64,000 bases of DNA, from positions 339,686 through 403,685 of the forward strand of contig NZ_LUKZ01000001.1 of assembly GCF_001633105.1 (NCBI RefSeq). The letters are read 5' to 3'. Numbering within the stretch: the stretch's first letter is position 1; each line of letters begins with the position of its first letter. The translations under genes were made by a program, and so were the position numbers. Under the pieces are notes generated by a model. The model ran no database searches. It had not been told where the DNA came from and saw only the letters and a program-made list of their open reading frames with translations. The stretch is from Acidovorax sp. GW101-3H11 (lineage in GTDB: Bacteria; Pseudomonadota; Gammaproteobacteria; Burkholderiales; Burkholderiaceae_C). Below, one piece after another: positions 40,609-50,681 of the stretch.

Positions 40609-40773
40609 GGCAGTTCCTTTTTTTCGGGTGGGCCTGGTGCTTTCAAAAACGTAGCGCCAGCGTAGGCCACCACAACATCTGGGCAGTGTAGGAATGCACG
40701 CCGCTCTGGCGTGTGACAGAACGCACACTCCCGGCCCCGGCGCCCATCCCACGGCGCGATGACAACGCCGGGC

Positions 40774-40787
40774 GTGACATTCGTCAC
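40774..40787 (+). promoter_or_regulatory. CRP-like palindrome upstream of yigZ
   Basis: GTGACATTCGTCAC has GTGA and TCAC arms with a 6-base spacer, as in the CRP/Vfr consensus (TGTGA-N6-TCACA; left arm CGTGA, right arm TCACA). It lies 28 bp before the start codon of the YigZ gene. I judge it only by pattern. Confidence 0.35.
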
Positions 40788-40815
40788 ACAGTGCGCGCCG
40801 TACACTCGCTGCCCC

Positions 40816-41409
40816 ATGCCCCACACCCTGGCTGCCCCCGCGCACAGCGAACTCATCATCAAGAAAAGCCGCTTCATCGGCTGCGTGCAACCCATGGCCG
40901 ACCGCGCCAGCGCCCAGGCGGCCGTGGATGCGCTGTGGAAGCAGCACCCCGGGGCAGCCCATATCTGCTGGGCGCTGCTGGCGGGGGGCCAGTCGGCTGC
41001 GGTGGACGATGGCGAACCCGGGGGCACCGCCGGGCGCCCCATGCTGGATGTGCTGCGCCACCAGGACCTGGAAGGCGTGCTGGCCACCGTGGTGCGCTAC
41101 TTTGGCGGTGTGAAGCTGGGTGCGGGCGGCCTGGTGCGCGCCTACACCGACAGCATTGCCCAGGCTTTGCTCACCGCCCCCAAGGTCACGCTGCAGCGCA
41201 TGGCCACACTGCAGTGCCAGGTGCCCTATGCGCTGGAAGGCTTCGTGCGGCGCGAGGTCGAATCGGCCAGCGCCGAGCTGGTGGACGTGCAGCATGGCAC
41301 GCTGGTGCAGTTGCAGATCCGCCTGCCCGAGGCACAAGCGGGCGCGTTTGTGCAGCGCATCAACGATGGCGGACAAGGCCGGGTGGGCTGGACGGACAAC
41401 CGGTCCTGA
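40816..41409 (+). CDS. yigZ: YigZ/IMPACT family protein
   Basis: A 197-residue protein of the YigZ/UPF0029 family. The N-terminal IMPACT domain has IIKKSRFIGCVQP, AHICWALLAGG, DDGEPGGTAGRPMLDVL and TVVRYFGGVKLGAGGLVRAYTDS, all diagnostic. The C-terminal DUF1949-like domain follows. The start at 40816 begins MPHTLAAPAHS; longer frames upstream are not conserved. It is thought to bind nucleotides or ribosomes, but the role is not settled. It lies next to a small YjfB-like gene. Confidence 0.93.
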   Translation: MPHTLAAPAHSELIIKKSRFIGCVQPMADRASAQAAVDALWKQHPGAAHICWALLAGGQSAAVDDGEPGGTAGRPMLDVLRHQDLEGVLATVVRYFGGVKLGAGGLVRAYTDSIAQALLTAPKVTLQRMATLQCQVPYALEGFVRREVESASAELVDVQHGTLVQLQIRLPEAQAGAFVQRINDGGQGRVGWTDNRS

Positions 41410-41493
41410 CCCCAGCCCCGCCTTGGGAGGTGTAACACCCCTCAAGCCCGCCGCCGGGATGCCGATAAACGGCCATTACCCCAAGGAATCGCC

Positions 41494-41709
41494 ATGGACG
41501 TCGCCCTCACCAACAGCATCGTCAGCACCGCCACCAACCTGGCCAGTGCCAAAACCTCGGACGCGCTGAACATGGTGGTGCTGAAAAAGGCGCTCGACAT
41601 GCAAGCCGTGTCGGCCGCCACCCTGCTGGACGCCATGCAGCAGTCCATGCCCCAGCCCCAGCTGGCCACCAGCGGCACGCTGGGGACCAACGTCAACACC
41701 TTCGCCTAA
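41494..41709 (+). CDS. YjfB-like putative motility protein
   Basis: A 71-residue protein beginning MDVALTNSIVSTATNLASAK, with a helical middle (MVVLKKALDMQAVSAATLLDAM) and a tail LGTNVNTFA. This layout and the NTF(A/V) end fit the YjfB (DUF3383-type) family labelled putative motility proteins, often under flagellar control. CAAGGAATC precedes the start. No flagellar genes are near, so its regulation is unclear. A strong hairpin follows. Confidence 0.7.
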   Translation: MDVALTNSIVSTATNLASAKTSDALNMVVLKKALDMQAVSAATLLDAMQQSMPQPQLATSGTLGTNVNTFA

Positions 41710-41710
41710 G

Positions 41711-41751
41711 TTTCATGGCATCGGTGGCGGCGCCACCCATGGACCATGAAA
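41711..41751 (+). terminator. Large hairpin downstream of the YjfB-like gene
   Basis: TTTCATGG (41711-41718) pairs with CCATGAAA (41744-41751), and inside GGTGGCG pairs with CGCCACC, giving a long stem. Only a weak T-run (GTTATTTCAC) follows, so it may be a terminator or an mRNA-stability hairpin. Confidence 0.55.
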
Positions 41752-41794
41752 GTTATTTCACACTAAGGGGCTGAGCCCCTCCCGCCTAGGCACC

Positions 41795-42940
41795 TCAGCG
41801 CAAACGCGCGGGCGAGAGCCCTTCCACCCCCACACCCTCGCGCACCAGCTCCTCGGCCAGCGGCTCGCCCCGCAACAGTTGCCGCGCCAGCAACGAGGCG
41901 CCCGCCGCGCTCTGAATCCCATACCCGCCCTGCCCGGCCAGCCAGAAGAAGCCGGGCACATGGTTGTCCCAGCCAATCACCATGTCGCCATCCGGCACAA
42001 ACGAGCGCAGCCCGGCCCAGGTGTGCGACGGGCGGCGGATCTGGAAGCGGGTCATTTCCTCGATGTGATAGATCCCGGTGGCCACGTCCAGCTCTTCAGG
42101 CACCACATCGTGCGGGTGCGTGGGATCCGCGTTGGCCGGTGAGCCCAGCAGTTGCCCAGCGTCGGGCTTGAAGTAAAAACTCTCGTCAATGCCGATCACG
42201 GCGGGCCAGTGCGTGGCGTCCATGCCTTCCGGAACGGGAAAGGTAAAGGCCGTGCGGCGGCGCGGCTCCAGACCGATGGGCGGCACGCCCGCCAGCCCCG
42301 CAATCACATCGGCCCAGGCGCCCGCTGCGTTGACGATGGTGGGGGCGGCAAACAATCGCCCATCGGCCAGCATCACCTGCCACACAGTGCCTTCGCGGCG
42401 CACGGCCGTGACCTCTGCGTTCGTCAGCACCTGTCCGCCGTGCTGGCGCAGGCCCCGCAGATAGCCCTGGTGCAGGGCGTTCACGTCAATGTCGGCCGCC
42501 TCAGGCTCGCTCATGCCTGCGGCCACGGCCTCGGGTTTGAGGCAAGGCAGCATCGCCAGCAAATCGGCCCGCTCCACCCACTGCACATTGGGCGAGGTGG
42601 CATGCGCTTCCTCGTAGGTCTGCTTCAGCAAATCCAGCTGGTCCGGCCCGGCCACGTAGACCACGCCCCGGGGCGAGAGGATAGGGACGGCGCCAAACTC
42701 GGGCGGCGGGGCGTCGTAAAACGCGCGGCTGGCCCGGGTCAGCGCCTGGATGTTGGGCGTGCCATAGGTCGCCATGTACAGCGCAGCAGAGCGGCCTGTG
42801 GTGTGGTACCCAGGCTGGGACTCACGCTCCAGCAGCAGCACGCTGGCGCCCTGCCCGGCGGCACTGTGCTGCACCAATTGCCAGGCCACAGAGGCCCCGG
42901 CAATGCCCGCGCCAATCACGATGGTGTCTACGGATTGCAT
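41795..42940 (-). CDS. DAO-family FAD-dependent amine/D-amino-acid oxidase
   Basis: A 381-residue flavoprotein of the DAO superfamily. The N-terminal fold is TIVIGAGIAGASVAWQLVQH, and STGRSAALY-like HTTGRSAALYMATYG is the typical second motif. The C-terminal WLAGQGGYGIQSAAGASLLA is the FAD-binding end. It is similar to glycine/D-amino-acid oxidases and to DadA relatives. Start 42940 has GAGCAGGAGACACC upstream. It is the last gene of the dsdA-Bug-amidase operon (16 bp after the amidase), so it likely oxidises an amine released by that pathway. Confidence 0.88.
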   Translation of the reverse strand: MQSVDTIVIGAGIAGASVAWQLVQHSAAGQGASVLLLERESQPGYHTTGRSAALYMATYGTPNIQALTRASRAFYDAPPPEFGAVPILSPRGVVYVAGPDQLDLLKQTYEEAHATSPNVQWVERADLLAMLPCLKPEAVAAGMSEPEAADIDVNALHQGYLRGLRQHGGQVLTNAEVTAVRREGTVWQVMLADGRLFAAPTIVNAAGAWADVIAGLAGVPPIGLEPRRRTAFTFPVPEGMDATHWPAVIGIDESFYFKPDAGQLLGSPANADPTHPHDVVPEELDVATGIYHIEEMTRFQIRRPSHTWAGLRSFVPDGDMVIGWDNHVPGFFWLAGQGGYGIQSAAGASLLARQLLRGEPLAEELVREGVGVEGLSPARLR

Positions 42941-42956
42941 GGTCGGTGTCTCCTGC

Positions 42957-44519
42957 TCAAACAGCGGATACCTGCGCAGCCGATGCCGCTCGGTCGTCGC
43001 GCGGCAGGCTGCGGGCATCGCGAGGGTCGGGTGCCACGGTCACGATGGAGGTCAGCGCGGGTTCGGCGCGCGTCTGTACCAGCTTGGCGATGTCGGGCCT
43101 GGGCCGTGCCAACCCTGCAATGCCCTTGAACGCCTGCTCCAGCGCATGGCCCACGCCCAGCGTGTGCCGGTCGGCGCGGAAGCGGCCCACGATCTGCAGG
43201 CCAAACGGCATGCCAGCATCGTCCAGCCCGCACGGCAGGCTCAGCGCCGGGTGGGTGGTGAGCGTACTCACATAGGTCAGCGCCAGCCAGCGGTAGTAGT
43301 TGGCCTGCGGCTCGCCGTTGATGTGGCTGGCGAACAGCTCGGTCCATGCGAACGGCGACACGGGTGTGGTGGGCGCGAGGATGATGTCGTAGTCCTCGTA
43401 CAGCTTCTGGAACCGCGCCAGGATGCGTGTCTGCTCGGCCTGCGCCCAGGCGCTGTCCAGCAGCGTCATGGCGGCGCCCATTTCGTAGTTGGCGCGGGTG
43501 TTGGGGCCCAGGCTGGCGGGGTCGCGCTCATAGGCCTCGCGCGTGCTGGCCACAAAGGCCTCGGCGCGCAGCACGTCAAAGCAGCGGTGCACATCGCCCA
43601 GGTCGATGTCGATGGCGTCGCAACGGGCAAACAGGTGCTTCATGGCCTGCACCTTGCGGCGGAACACGGTGCGGATGCCGTTGTCCACAGCGCATGCGCC
43701 AAAGTCCTCGGTGGTGGCCACGCGCAGGCGGCTCAGGTCCACGGTTTCAGGCAGCAAGAAACTCATCGGGTCCAGCGGGTAGCTCAGCGGGTCACCCGCC
43801 GACATGCCCGCCGATGCGGCCAGTTGCAGGCAGGCCTCTTCCACCGTGCGGCCCATGGGGCCCACCACTGAAATCGGCGTCCAGCCCAGCAGCTTGCGCG
43901 AGCTCGGCACCACACCGGGCGATGGCCGAAAGCCCACCACACCACAAATGGACGCCGGAATACGCAGCGACCCGCCCGTGTCCGATCCCGTGCACACCGG
44001 CAGCATGTCGCACGCCAACGCAGCGGCCGAGCCGCCCGACGAGCCCCCGGCGTTCAGGTTGGGGTTGAACGGGTTGCCCGTGGCGCCCCACACCGTGTTG
44101 CGCGAATTGGCGCCCGCGCCCATTTCGGGGATGTTGGTCTTGCCCGCCACGATCGCACCCGCAGCGCGCAGGCGCGCCACCAGCACGTTGTCCTCGGCCG
44201 GAATGTGCTCGCGGTAGATCTGCGATCCATAGGTGGTCAGCAAGCCCGCCGTGGCCTCCAGGTCCTTCACGCCCATGGGCAGACCATGCAGCAGACCCAG
44301 CGGCTCGCCGCGCAGCACCGCCTGCTCAGCCGCCTTGGCCTCGGTGCGGGCGCGGTCGTAGCAGGTGGCGGTGACGGCATTCACATGCGGGTTCACGGCT
44401 TCGATGCGGGCAATGCAGGCGTCGAGCAGCTCCACCGGCGAAATCTCGCGCGTGCCGATGTGGTGGCGCAGTTCGTTGGCAGTCAGTTCGACCAGGGCTT
44501 GGGGGCTTGTTGTTGTCAT
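42957..44519 (-). CDS. Amidase signature family hydrolase
   Basis: A 520-residue amidase. The Ser-cisSer-Lys triad is visible: Lys85 in GLPMGVKDLEAT, Ser160/161 in NAGGSSGGSAAAL, and the nucleophile Ser184 in SDTGGSLRIPAS. AAGGAGACACCCCC precedes the ATG at 44519. It splits amides into acid and ammonia, and the C-terminal half determines substrate. Between the Bug receptor gene (29 bp) and the flavoprotein (16 bp) in a D-serine-dehydratase operon, it may act on an amino-acid amide; that is inference. Confidence 0.93.
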   Translation of the reverse strand: MTTTSPQALVELTANELRHHIGTREISPVELLDACIARIEAVNPHVNAVTATCYDRARTEAKAAEQAVLRGEPLGLLHGLPMGVKDLEATAGLLTTYGSQIYREHIPAEDNVLVARLRAAGAIVAGKTNIPEMGAGANSRNTVWGATGNPFNPNLNAGGSSGGSAAALACDMLPVCTGSDTGGSLRIPASICGVVGFRPSPGVVPSSRKLLGWTPISVVGPMGRTVEEACLQLAASAGMSAGDPLSYPLDPMSFLLPETVDLSRLRVATTEDFGACAVDNGIRTVFRRKVQAMKHLFARCDAIDIDLGDVHRCFDVLRAEAFVASTREAYERDPASLGPNTRANYEMGAAMTLLDSAWAQAEQTRILARFQKLYEDYDIILAPTTPVSPFAWTELFASHINGEPQANYYRWLALTYVSTLTTHPALSLPCGLDDAGMPFGLQIVGRFRADRHTLGVGHALEQAFKGIAGLARPRPDIAKLVQTRAEPALTSIVTVAPDPRDARSLPRDDRAASAAQVSAV

Positions 44520-44548
44520 CTCGGGGGTGTCTCCTTGTCGGGGCGGGG

Positions 44549-45535
44549 TCAATCTACGGTGATGCTGGCCCGCAGGGCAATGGCACGCATCAGCGGCAGC
44601 TCTTTGTCGATGAGTTCGCTGACGGCCTTGGACGAAGCATAGGACGGTTCAAAGCCCGTGGCGATGAGCTTGTCGCGCGTTTCCGGGTCGGCCACCACCT
44701 GGGCCAGCGCCAGCTCCAGCCGCGCCTTCACGGCCGGTGGCAGGCCGCGCGGCGCCACCATGGCCAGCCAGGTGTCCATCTCCAGGCCCGGGTAACCGCT
44801 CTCTGCCAGCGTGGGCACCTTGGGCAGCAGGGCCGAGCGTTTGCCGGAGGTCACCGCAATGGCCTTGATCTTGCCGTCCTTGAGCTGCGGCAGCGCGGCC
44901 GATACGGTGTCCACCGTGAACGGGATCTGCCCGCCGAGCAGGTCGGTCATCGCAGGCGCGCTGCCCTTGTAGGGCACATGCTGGATCTTGAGGCCCGCCG
45001 CGTGGAAAAACATCTCGCCCGCAAACTGCGAGGTGGTGCCCGCACCGAACGAGCCATACGAATATTTGTCCGGCCCCGCCTTCACCAGGGCCACGAACTG
45101 CTTCACATCCGCTACCGGCACGTCCTTGTTGGCCAGCAAGATCAGCCCCGTGCGCCCGGCAATGCCAATGGGCTCGAAGCTTTTGACCGGGTCATACGGC
45201 AGCTTGGCGCGCACCGCCGGGTTCACCGTGAAGGTGGTGCCCGAGCTCATGAGCAGCGTGTAGCCATCCGGCGCCGCCCGCGCCACCGACGTCGCGCCAA
45301 TCACCGTGCCCGCCCCCGCGCGGTTGTCGATCACCACGCTCTGGCCCAGCTTGTCGCCCAGCTTCTTGCCAATCAGGCGCCCCAGCACATCGGTGGCGCC
45401 ACCGGGCGGGAACGGAATCACCAGTGTGATCGGCTTGGTGGGGAACGCCGCCTCTTGCGCCATGGCCGGGGCCCATGCGGTGGCCCCCAAGGCAGCACAG
45501 AGGGCGGCAGACAAAAGCAGTTGCTTGCGGTTCAT
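44549..45535 (-). CDS. Bug-type periplasmic solute receptor (TTT family)
   Basis: A 328-residue extracytoplasmic binding protein of the tripartite tricarboxylate transport/Bug family. A signal peptide (1-27, LLSAALCAALGATAWAPAMA) is followed by AAFPTKPITLVIPFPPGGATDV, the typical Bug start, and VENRAGAGTVIGATSVARAAPDGYTLL-like segments (DNRAGAGTVIG). GGAGAGAACCCC precedes the start. No TctA/TctB membrane genes are adjacent, which is usual for orphan Bug proteins in Comamonadaceae. Context suggests it senses or delivers an amino acid or amide. Confidence 0.92.
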   Translation of the reverse strand: MNRKQLLLSAALCAALGATAWAPAMAQEAAFPTKPITLVIPFPPGGATDVLGRLIGKKLGDKLGQSVVIDNRAGAGTVIGATSVARAAPDGYTLLMSSGTTFTVNPAVRAKLPYDPVKSFEPIGIAGRTGLILLANKDVPVADVKQFVALVKAGPDKYSYGSFGAGTTSQFAGEMFFHAAGLKIQHVPYKGSAPAMTDLLGGQIPFTVDTVSAALPQLKDGKIKAIAVTSGKRSALLPKVPTLAESGYPGLEMDTWLAMVAPRGLPPAVKARLELALAQVVADPETRDKLIATGFEPSYASSKAVSELIDKELPLMRAIALRASITVD

Positions 45536-45588
45536 GGGGTTCTCTCCAAAGGGCACAAAGGTTGGGGGAATCGGGGAATGAGAAGAAA

Positions 45589-46941
45589 TCAGCCCTGCGC
45601 AGTCAGCACGGCCCGCCCGCGCTGCACAAAGCCCTGGTACTGCGCATCGGGCACCAGCAGGCCACCCGTGGTCCACACCAGGTGGGTGGCCTGGTGCAAC
45701 ACGGCGTCGATGCCCGTGCTGCGCAGCCAGGCCTGCCCGGCGGTAGTGCCCGTCAGCAGGGCCGGGCCGCTGAAGCCTGCCGCAGCCGAGGGCTCGATGC
45801 GCTCGCCCAGGGCATCCAGCACCCGCACCAGGTGCGCAAACAAGGTGTCATCGGCGACAGTGAACACGCCCGACAGCAGCGGCTGCATCAGCTCGGCTGC
45901 CAGCAGGGATGCGCGCGGTACGGCCAAGCCATCGGCCTCGGTGCGGTTGGTCAGGCCCCAGTCGTACACCGAGGGATGCTCCCCCTGCCCGGCCATCATT
46001 TGCACCAAAAAGCACGGCGACTGCACCGGCTCGGCAAAAAAACAGTGCACATGCGGCCCCAACACCTGCCGCAGGCCGAAGGTGATGCCCGCTGGCGCGC
46101 CACCCACCCCACAGGGCAGGTAGACGATGAGCGGGTGTTCGGCATCCACCGCCACGCCCTGCTCGGCCAACTGCTTTTGCAGATGCAGCGCCGCCGCGCT
46201 GTAGCCCAACAGCAGCGAGAACGATTGCTCGTCGTCCACAAAGTGGCACAGCGGGTTGCTGGCCGCCTCGGCGCGGCCCGCAGCCACGGCGCGCTCGTAG
46301 TCGCCCGTGTGTTCCACCACCAACACGCCACGCTGGCGCAGGCGGTCTTTCTTCCATTCCTTGGCATCGGCCGACATGTGCACCGTGGCCTGAAAACCCA
46401 GGGCAGACGCCACCACACCAATGCTCATGCCCAGGTTGCCGGTGGAGCCCACCGCCACCTGGTAGCGGCCCAGCACCTCGCGCGCCTGCGGCGTCGCGAG
46501 CGCGCGGTAGTCGCCGCCGGGCTGCACCAGCCCATGCTGCAGCGCCAGCCCCTCGGCAAACTCCAGCACCTCGTGCATGCCGCCCCGCGCCTTGATGGAG
46601 CCCGCCACGGGCAGGCTGTGATCGGCCTTGATGAACAGGCTCCCTTGCGCTTCGGCCATGCCCAGCGCGGGGGCCAGGGCCGCAGCAGGCAGCAGGGGCG
46701 ACTCCACCACGCCCCCGGTGGCGGCGAGCTCGGGGAACACCTGCGCCAGCAGCCCGGCAAAACGTGCCAGGCGGGCAGCCGCTGCGTGCGTATCATCCAG
46801 ACTAATGGTCCTGCCCAGTGCAGGCAGCGCGGCGGCGGGCTGTGCCTGCCGCGCCGGGTTGGTCCACAGGGCGGGCTGGGCGTTGCGCAGGCGAGTGGCC
46901 AGCAAGGCATCGATGGCAGGTTGGGGTTCGGCAATCGTCAT
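45589..46941 (-). CDS. dsdA: D-serine dehydratase
   Basis: A 450-residue PLP fold-type II enzyme that turns D-serine into pyruvate and ammonia. Key blocks are [20 protein letters not shown] with the PLP Lys117, [32 protein letters not shown] and [19 protein letters not shown], all as in E. coli DsdA. It is first of a four-gene operon (dsdA, Bug receptor, amidase, flavoprotein) and is divergent from a LysR gene, like dsdA and dsdC in enterobacteria. No dsdX transporter is present; the Bug gene may stand in. Confidence 0.95.
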   Translation of the reverse strand: MTIAEPQPAIDALLATRLRNAQPALWTNPARQAQPAAALPALGRTISLDDTHAAAARLARFAGLLAQVFPELAATGGVVESPLLPAAALAPALGMAEAQGSLFIKADHSLPVAGSIKARGGMHEVLEFAEGLALQHGLVQPGGDYRALATPQAREVLGRYQVAVGSTGNLGMSIGVVASALGFQATVHMSADAKEWKKDRLRQRGVLVVEHTGDYERAVAAGRAEAASNPLCHFVDDEQSFSLLLGYSAAALHLQKQLAEQGVAVDAEHPLIVYLPCGVGGAPAGITFGLRQVLGPHVHCFFAEPVQSPCFLVQMMAGQGEHPSVYDWGLTNRTEADGLAVPRASLLAAELMQPLLSGVFTVADDTLFAHLVRVLDALGERIEPSAAAGFSGPALLTGTTAGQAWLRSTGIDAVLHQATHLVWTTGGLLVPDAQYQGFVQRGRAVLTAQG

Positions 46942-47034
46942 GGCGCGTTCATCTCGAAAAGTCTTGCCCTCATTTTTCGCCAGTCACGCCTCCGTCACAA
47001 GCCATTTATATTGAGCGCATCATTAGTATTAATA
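46942..47034. promoter_or_regulatory. dsdA-LysR divergent promoter region
   Basis: This 93-bp AT-rich region lies between the divergent starts of dsdA and the LysR gene. ATTAGTATTAATAAT (about 47021-47036) is a T-N11-A type dyad (CATTA/TAATG), the form of LysR-regulator binding sites, and it touches the regulator start codon. Confidence 0.5.
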
Positions 47035-47988
47035 ATGGATATTCGCCTCTCCCCCTCCCTGCTCGCCTGGCTGCGCAGTTTTGATGCAGCCGCCCGCCAC
47101 GGCAGCTTCACCAAGGCGGCGGCCGAGCTGTGCATCACCCAGGGCGCGGTGAGCCAGCAGGTCAAACAGCTTGAAGACTGGCTGCGCCGCCCGTTGTTCC
47201 TGCGCACCCCGCGCGCGCTGGTGCCCACGCCCGAGGGCAAGTGGCTGGCCGTGGTGCTGCGCGAGAGTTTTGACGCCATCGAAAGCACCCTGGCCCAGAT
47301 GCGCCAGCCAGCAGAGGCCGCCACCGCCACGCTGAGCTGCTCGCCCTCGTTTGCCATGAGCTGGCTCACGCCCCGGCTGGGCGACTTTTTCCGCCAGCAC
47401 CCCCACACCGGGCTGCGCGTGTTTGGCGAGTTCCACACGCTGGACCGCACCCGCATGGTGCGCGACGGCGTGGAAGCCGCCGTGCGCTTCGACCTGGGCG
47501 GCTATCGCGACCTGAACGCCACCGTGTTCCTCGACGAATGGCTCATCCCCGTGGCCAGCCCCGAGTTCCTGGCCCACCACCCGCCCATCACCCAGCCGCA
47601 AGACCTGCACGGCGACTGGCTGCTGCACGACGGCAGCGCCTGGGACGGCGCCGACACATACGAAGAATGGCAACACTGGTTTGCGCAGAGGGGCGCCACG
47701 CCACCGCCCTGGGCGGGCGGCCAGCAGTTCAACCTGTCGCAACTGGCCCTGGGCGCCGCGCTGGCTGGCCAAGGCATTGCCATGGGCCGCGCCGCGCTGG
47801 TGCTGCAGGACGTGAAAGCCGGGCGGCTGGTGCCGCTGCTGGGGCGCAGCGTGCCGTCACGCGCGGCCTATTCGTTTGTGACCACCACACACCCGAGCCC
47901 CGCCATGGAGCTGGTGCGGGAGTGGCTGGGGGACGAGGCGCGGAAGTTTGGCGAGGAGCGGGCGCAGGTGCTGCCGCCGCTGGCGTGA
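47035..47988 (+). CDS. LysR-family regulator (DsdC/GcvA-like)
   Basis: A 317-residue LysR-type regulator. The N-terminal HTH is SLLAWLRSFDAAARHGSFTK and AAAELCITQGAVSQQVKQLE, and the effector domain follows. The ARHGSFTKAAAELCITQGAVS form is that of the GcvA/DsdC branch. The position divergent from dsdA points to control of that operon, like E. coli dsdC. Confidence 0.92.
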   Translation: MDIRLSPSLLAWLRSFDAAARHGSFTKAAAELCITQGAVSQQVKQLEDWLRRPLFLRTPRALVPTPEGKWLAVVLRESFDAIESTLAQMRQPAEAATATLSCSPSFAMSWLTPRLGDFFRQHPHTGLRVFGEFHTLDRTRMVRDGVEAAVRFDLGGYRDLNATVFLDEWLIPVASPEFLAHHPPITQPQDLHGDWLLHDGSAWDGADTYEEWQHWFAQRGATPPPWAGGQQFNLSQLALGAALAGQGIAMGRAALVLQDVKAGRLVPLLGRSVPSRAAYSFVTTTHPSPAMELVREWLGDEARKFGEERAQVLPPLA

Positions 47989-48006
47989 CGCCCTGCTCCA
48001 TTGCCG

Positions 48007-48225
48007 TCACGCATGCCACAGCGTCAGCGTGCCCAGCACTAGCATCAATAACACCACTCCCGCTAGCCGTGCGGTTTCTACAGGCCCACGACGGCTGAGG
48101 AAATCAGCAGCCCACCTTTTCAGCGGATGTTGCTCAGGCAAGAGTTTGGCCCCCGCGAACACCAGCACGACAACAACAAGCCCGGTGATCAACACCATGA
48201 GTGAGATAGGAAAAGACGGGTTCAC
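48007..48225 (-). CDS. Small two-helix membrane protein of unknown function
   Basis: A 72-residue protein with GTG start; AAGGGAG lies upstream. Helix 1 is about 8-28 (LMVLITGLVVVVLVFAGAKL) and helix 2 about 53-70 (LAGVVLLMLVLGTLTLW), with a charged loop between (PEQHPLKRWAADFLSRRGP). It has no recognised family. A function linked to its neighbours cannot be argued. Confidence 0.55.
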   Translation of the reverse strand: MNPSFPISLMVLITGLVVVVLVFAGAKLLPEQHPLKRWAADFLSRRGPVETARLAGVVLLMLVLGTLTLWHA

Positions 48226-48344
48226 AGAGCAAGCTCCCTTTCAGCGGCGTTGACAGCCCGGCTGCCACGAAACGGATCAACAAAATCTGCGCAGGCTACC
48301 AGAAGCACCCTGGGCCACTGCACGTATTCTCTATTCGCCAGAAT

Positions 48345-48410
48345 CTGACCAAAAAAAGCCCTTTGCGCGCATCCATCATGCCCAAGCAGCTATCATTTTT
48401 GATCATCCCG
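48345..48410 (-). repeat. GATAGCT element, copy 9
   Basis: Minus strand: AAAAATGATAGCTGCTTGGG, then CATGATGGATGCGCGC, AAAGGGC and TTTTTTTGG. It lies about 60 bp past the end of the second LysR gene (48472), in that gene's orientation. Confidence 0.65.
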
Positions 48411-48471
48411 CAACATTGGCCTGAAAACCGACCCCTCGGCACAAACCGCCCTGCCCGTACCAGCGCCGCCC

Positions 48472-49374
48472 CTACCCCTGCCCCCGCAGCCATCCAATCA
48501 AGGCGCGCAGTGCCGGGCTGACCTGCTTGCGCCCGGGGTAGTACAGCGCGAAGCCAGGCTCGGCCGGGCACCAGTCGGCCAAGGCCTGCACCAGATGGCC
48601 CGCGCGCAGTTGGGGCTGGGCCATGGCTTCGTACACGTAGGCCCAGCCTGCGCCCCCCAACGCAGCACGCAGGGCCAGGCGCTGGTCGTCCACGGTGAGC
48701 GGGCCTTCCACGGCCAGGTCAAAGGCCTGGGCGCCCTCACCCGGGGGCACAAATTGCCAGCGGTACAGCGCCCCGCTGGGGAAGCGCTGGCGCACACAAG
48801 GCCGCTGCAGCAGGTCGTGCGGGGTTTCGGGTACGCCCAGGGCGGTGGCCAATGTGGGGGCGGCCACCACGGCAAACCGCTGTGGCGGCCCGATGGGCAC
48901 GGCCACCATGTCCTGCGGCAGGGCTTCGGGGAAGCGGATGCCCGCATCAAACCCCTCGCGCACGATGTCCACCAGCCCGTCCTGGGTGCACACCTCCAGC
49001 GCCACGCCGGGGTGGGCTTTCAAGAATCCGCCCAGCAAAGGGCCCAGCAGCAGGTCGGCGGCGCTGCGCGGCACATTGAGCCGCAGGGGCCCGCGCACCT
49101 CCTGGCCCCACTGGGCGGCCTCGGCCAGTGCGCCGTCCAGCCCCTGCATCACCGGCGTGAGCTGGGCCCGCAGCTGGGTGCCCGCCTGGGTCATGGCCAC
49201 GCTGCGCGTGCTGCGCTGCAGCAGGGGCACGCCCAGCCGCTCTTCCAGCGTGCGCACGGCCTGGCTTACCGACGACGGCGACAGGTTCAGCGCCCGGGCC
49301 GCGCGCCGAAAGCTGCGCCACTCGGCCACGGCCATGAAGACGCGCAGGTGCTGGAGGTCGGGGGGTGCGGGCAT
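48472..49374 (-). CDS. LysR-family transcription regulator
   Basis: A 300-residue LysR regulator. HTH: LQHLRVFMAVAEWRSFRRAA and NLSPSSVSQAVRTLEERLG. The substrate domain has VPIGPPQRFAVVAAP and FALYYPGRKQVSPALRALIG, the form of the AaeR/DmlR-type (LTTR with typical YYPSRR-like end) group that is often divergent from oxidoreductases. It starts at 49374 and is divergent from the aldo/keto reductase gene at 49542, which it probably controls. Confidence 0.9.
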   Translation of the reverse strand: MPAPPDLQHLRVFMAVAEWRSFRRAARALNLSPSSVSQAVRTLEERLGVPLLQRSTRSVAMTQAGTQLRAQLTPVMQGLDGALAEAAQWGQEVRGPLRLNVPRSAADLLLGPLLGGFLKAHPGVALEVCTQDGLVDIVREGFDAGIRFPEALPQDMVAVPIGPPQRFAVVAAPTLATALGVPETPHDLLQRPCVRQRFPSGALYRWQFVPPGEGAQAFDLAVEGPLTVDDQRLALRAALGGAGWAYVYEAMAQPQLRAGHLVQALADWCPAEPGFALYYPGRKQVSPALRALIGWLRGQG

Positions 49375-49541
49375 GGGGCGGATTGTTCCACACCCACCGG
49401 TCCGCAAAGGGCGGCATGACGCGGCCATTGTGCGGCCTGGCCGGACAGTGCATTCAGGCCAGAAGCGCTTGCGGGAGGATGCTCACAGGAAGAACATCCA
49501 CCTCTTTGTTGCAGGCACCCGCCACCACCCCAAGGAACCAT

Positions 49542-50582
<1,041 letters not shown>

Positions 50583-50681
50583 GGACCGATTCAGGGTGCG
50601 CCTTCGGCGACCGATTGGCGCACCCGCCGCTTCTGCGCACAATCCGGTGCCACCACGCCCCTCTGCCCGGCCCGCCGCACC

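Noticed and set aside
41421-41445. A GAGGTGTAACACCCCTC dyad between yigZ and the YjfB-like gene
   Set aside because: It is short and has no T-run or regulator context; I could not give it a role.
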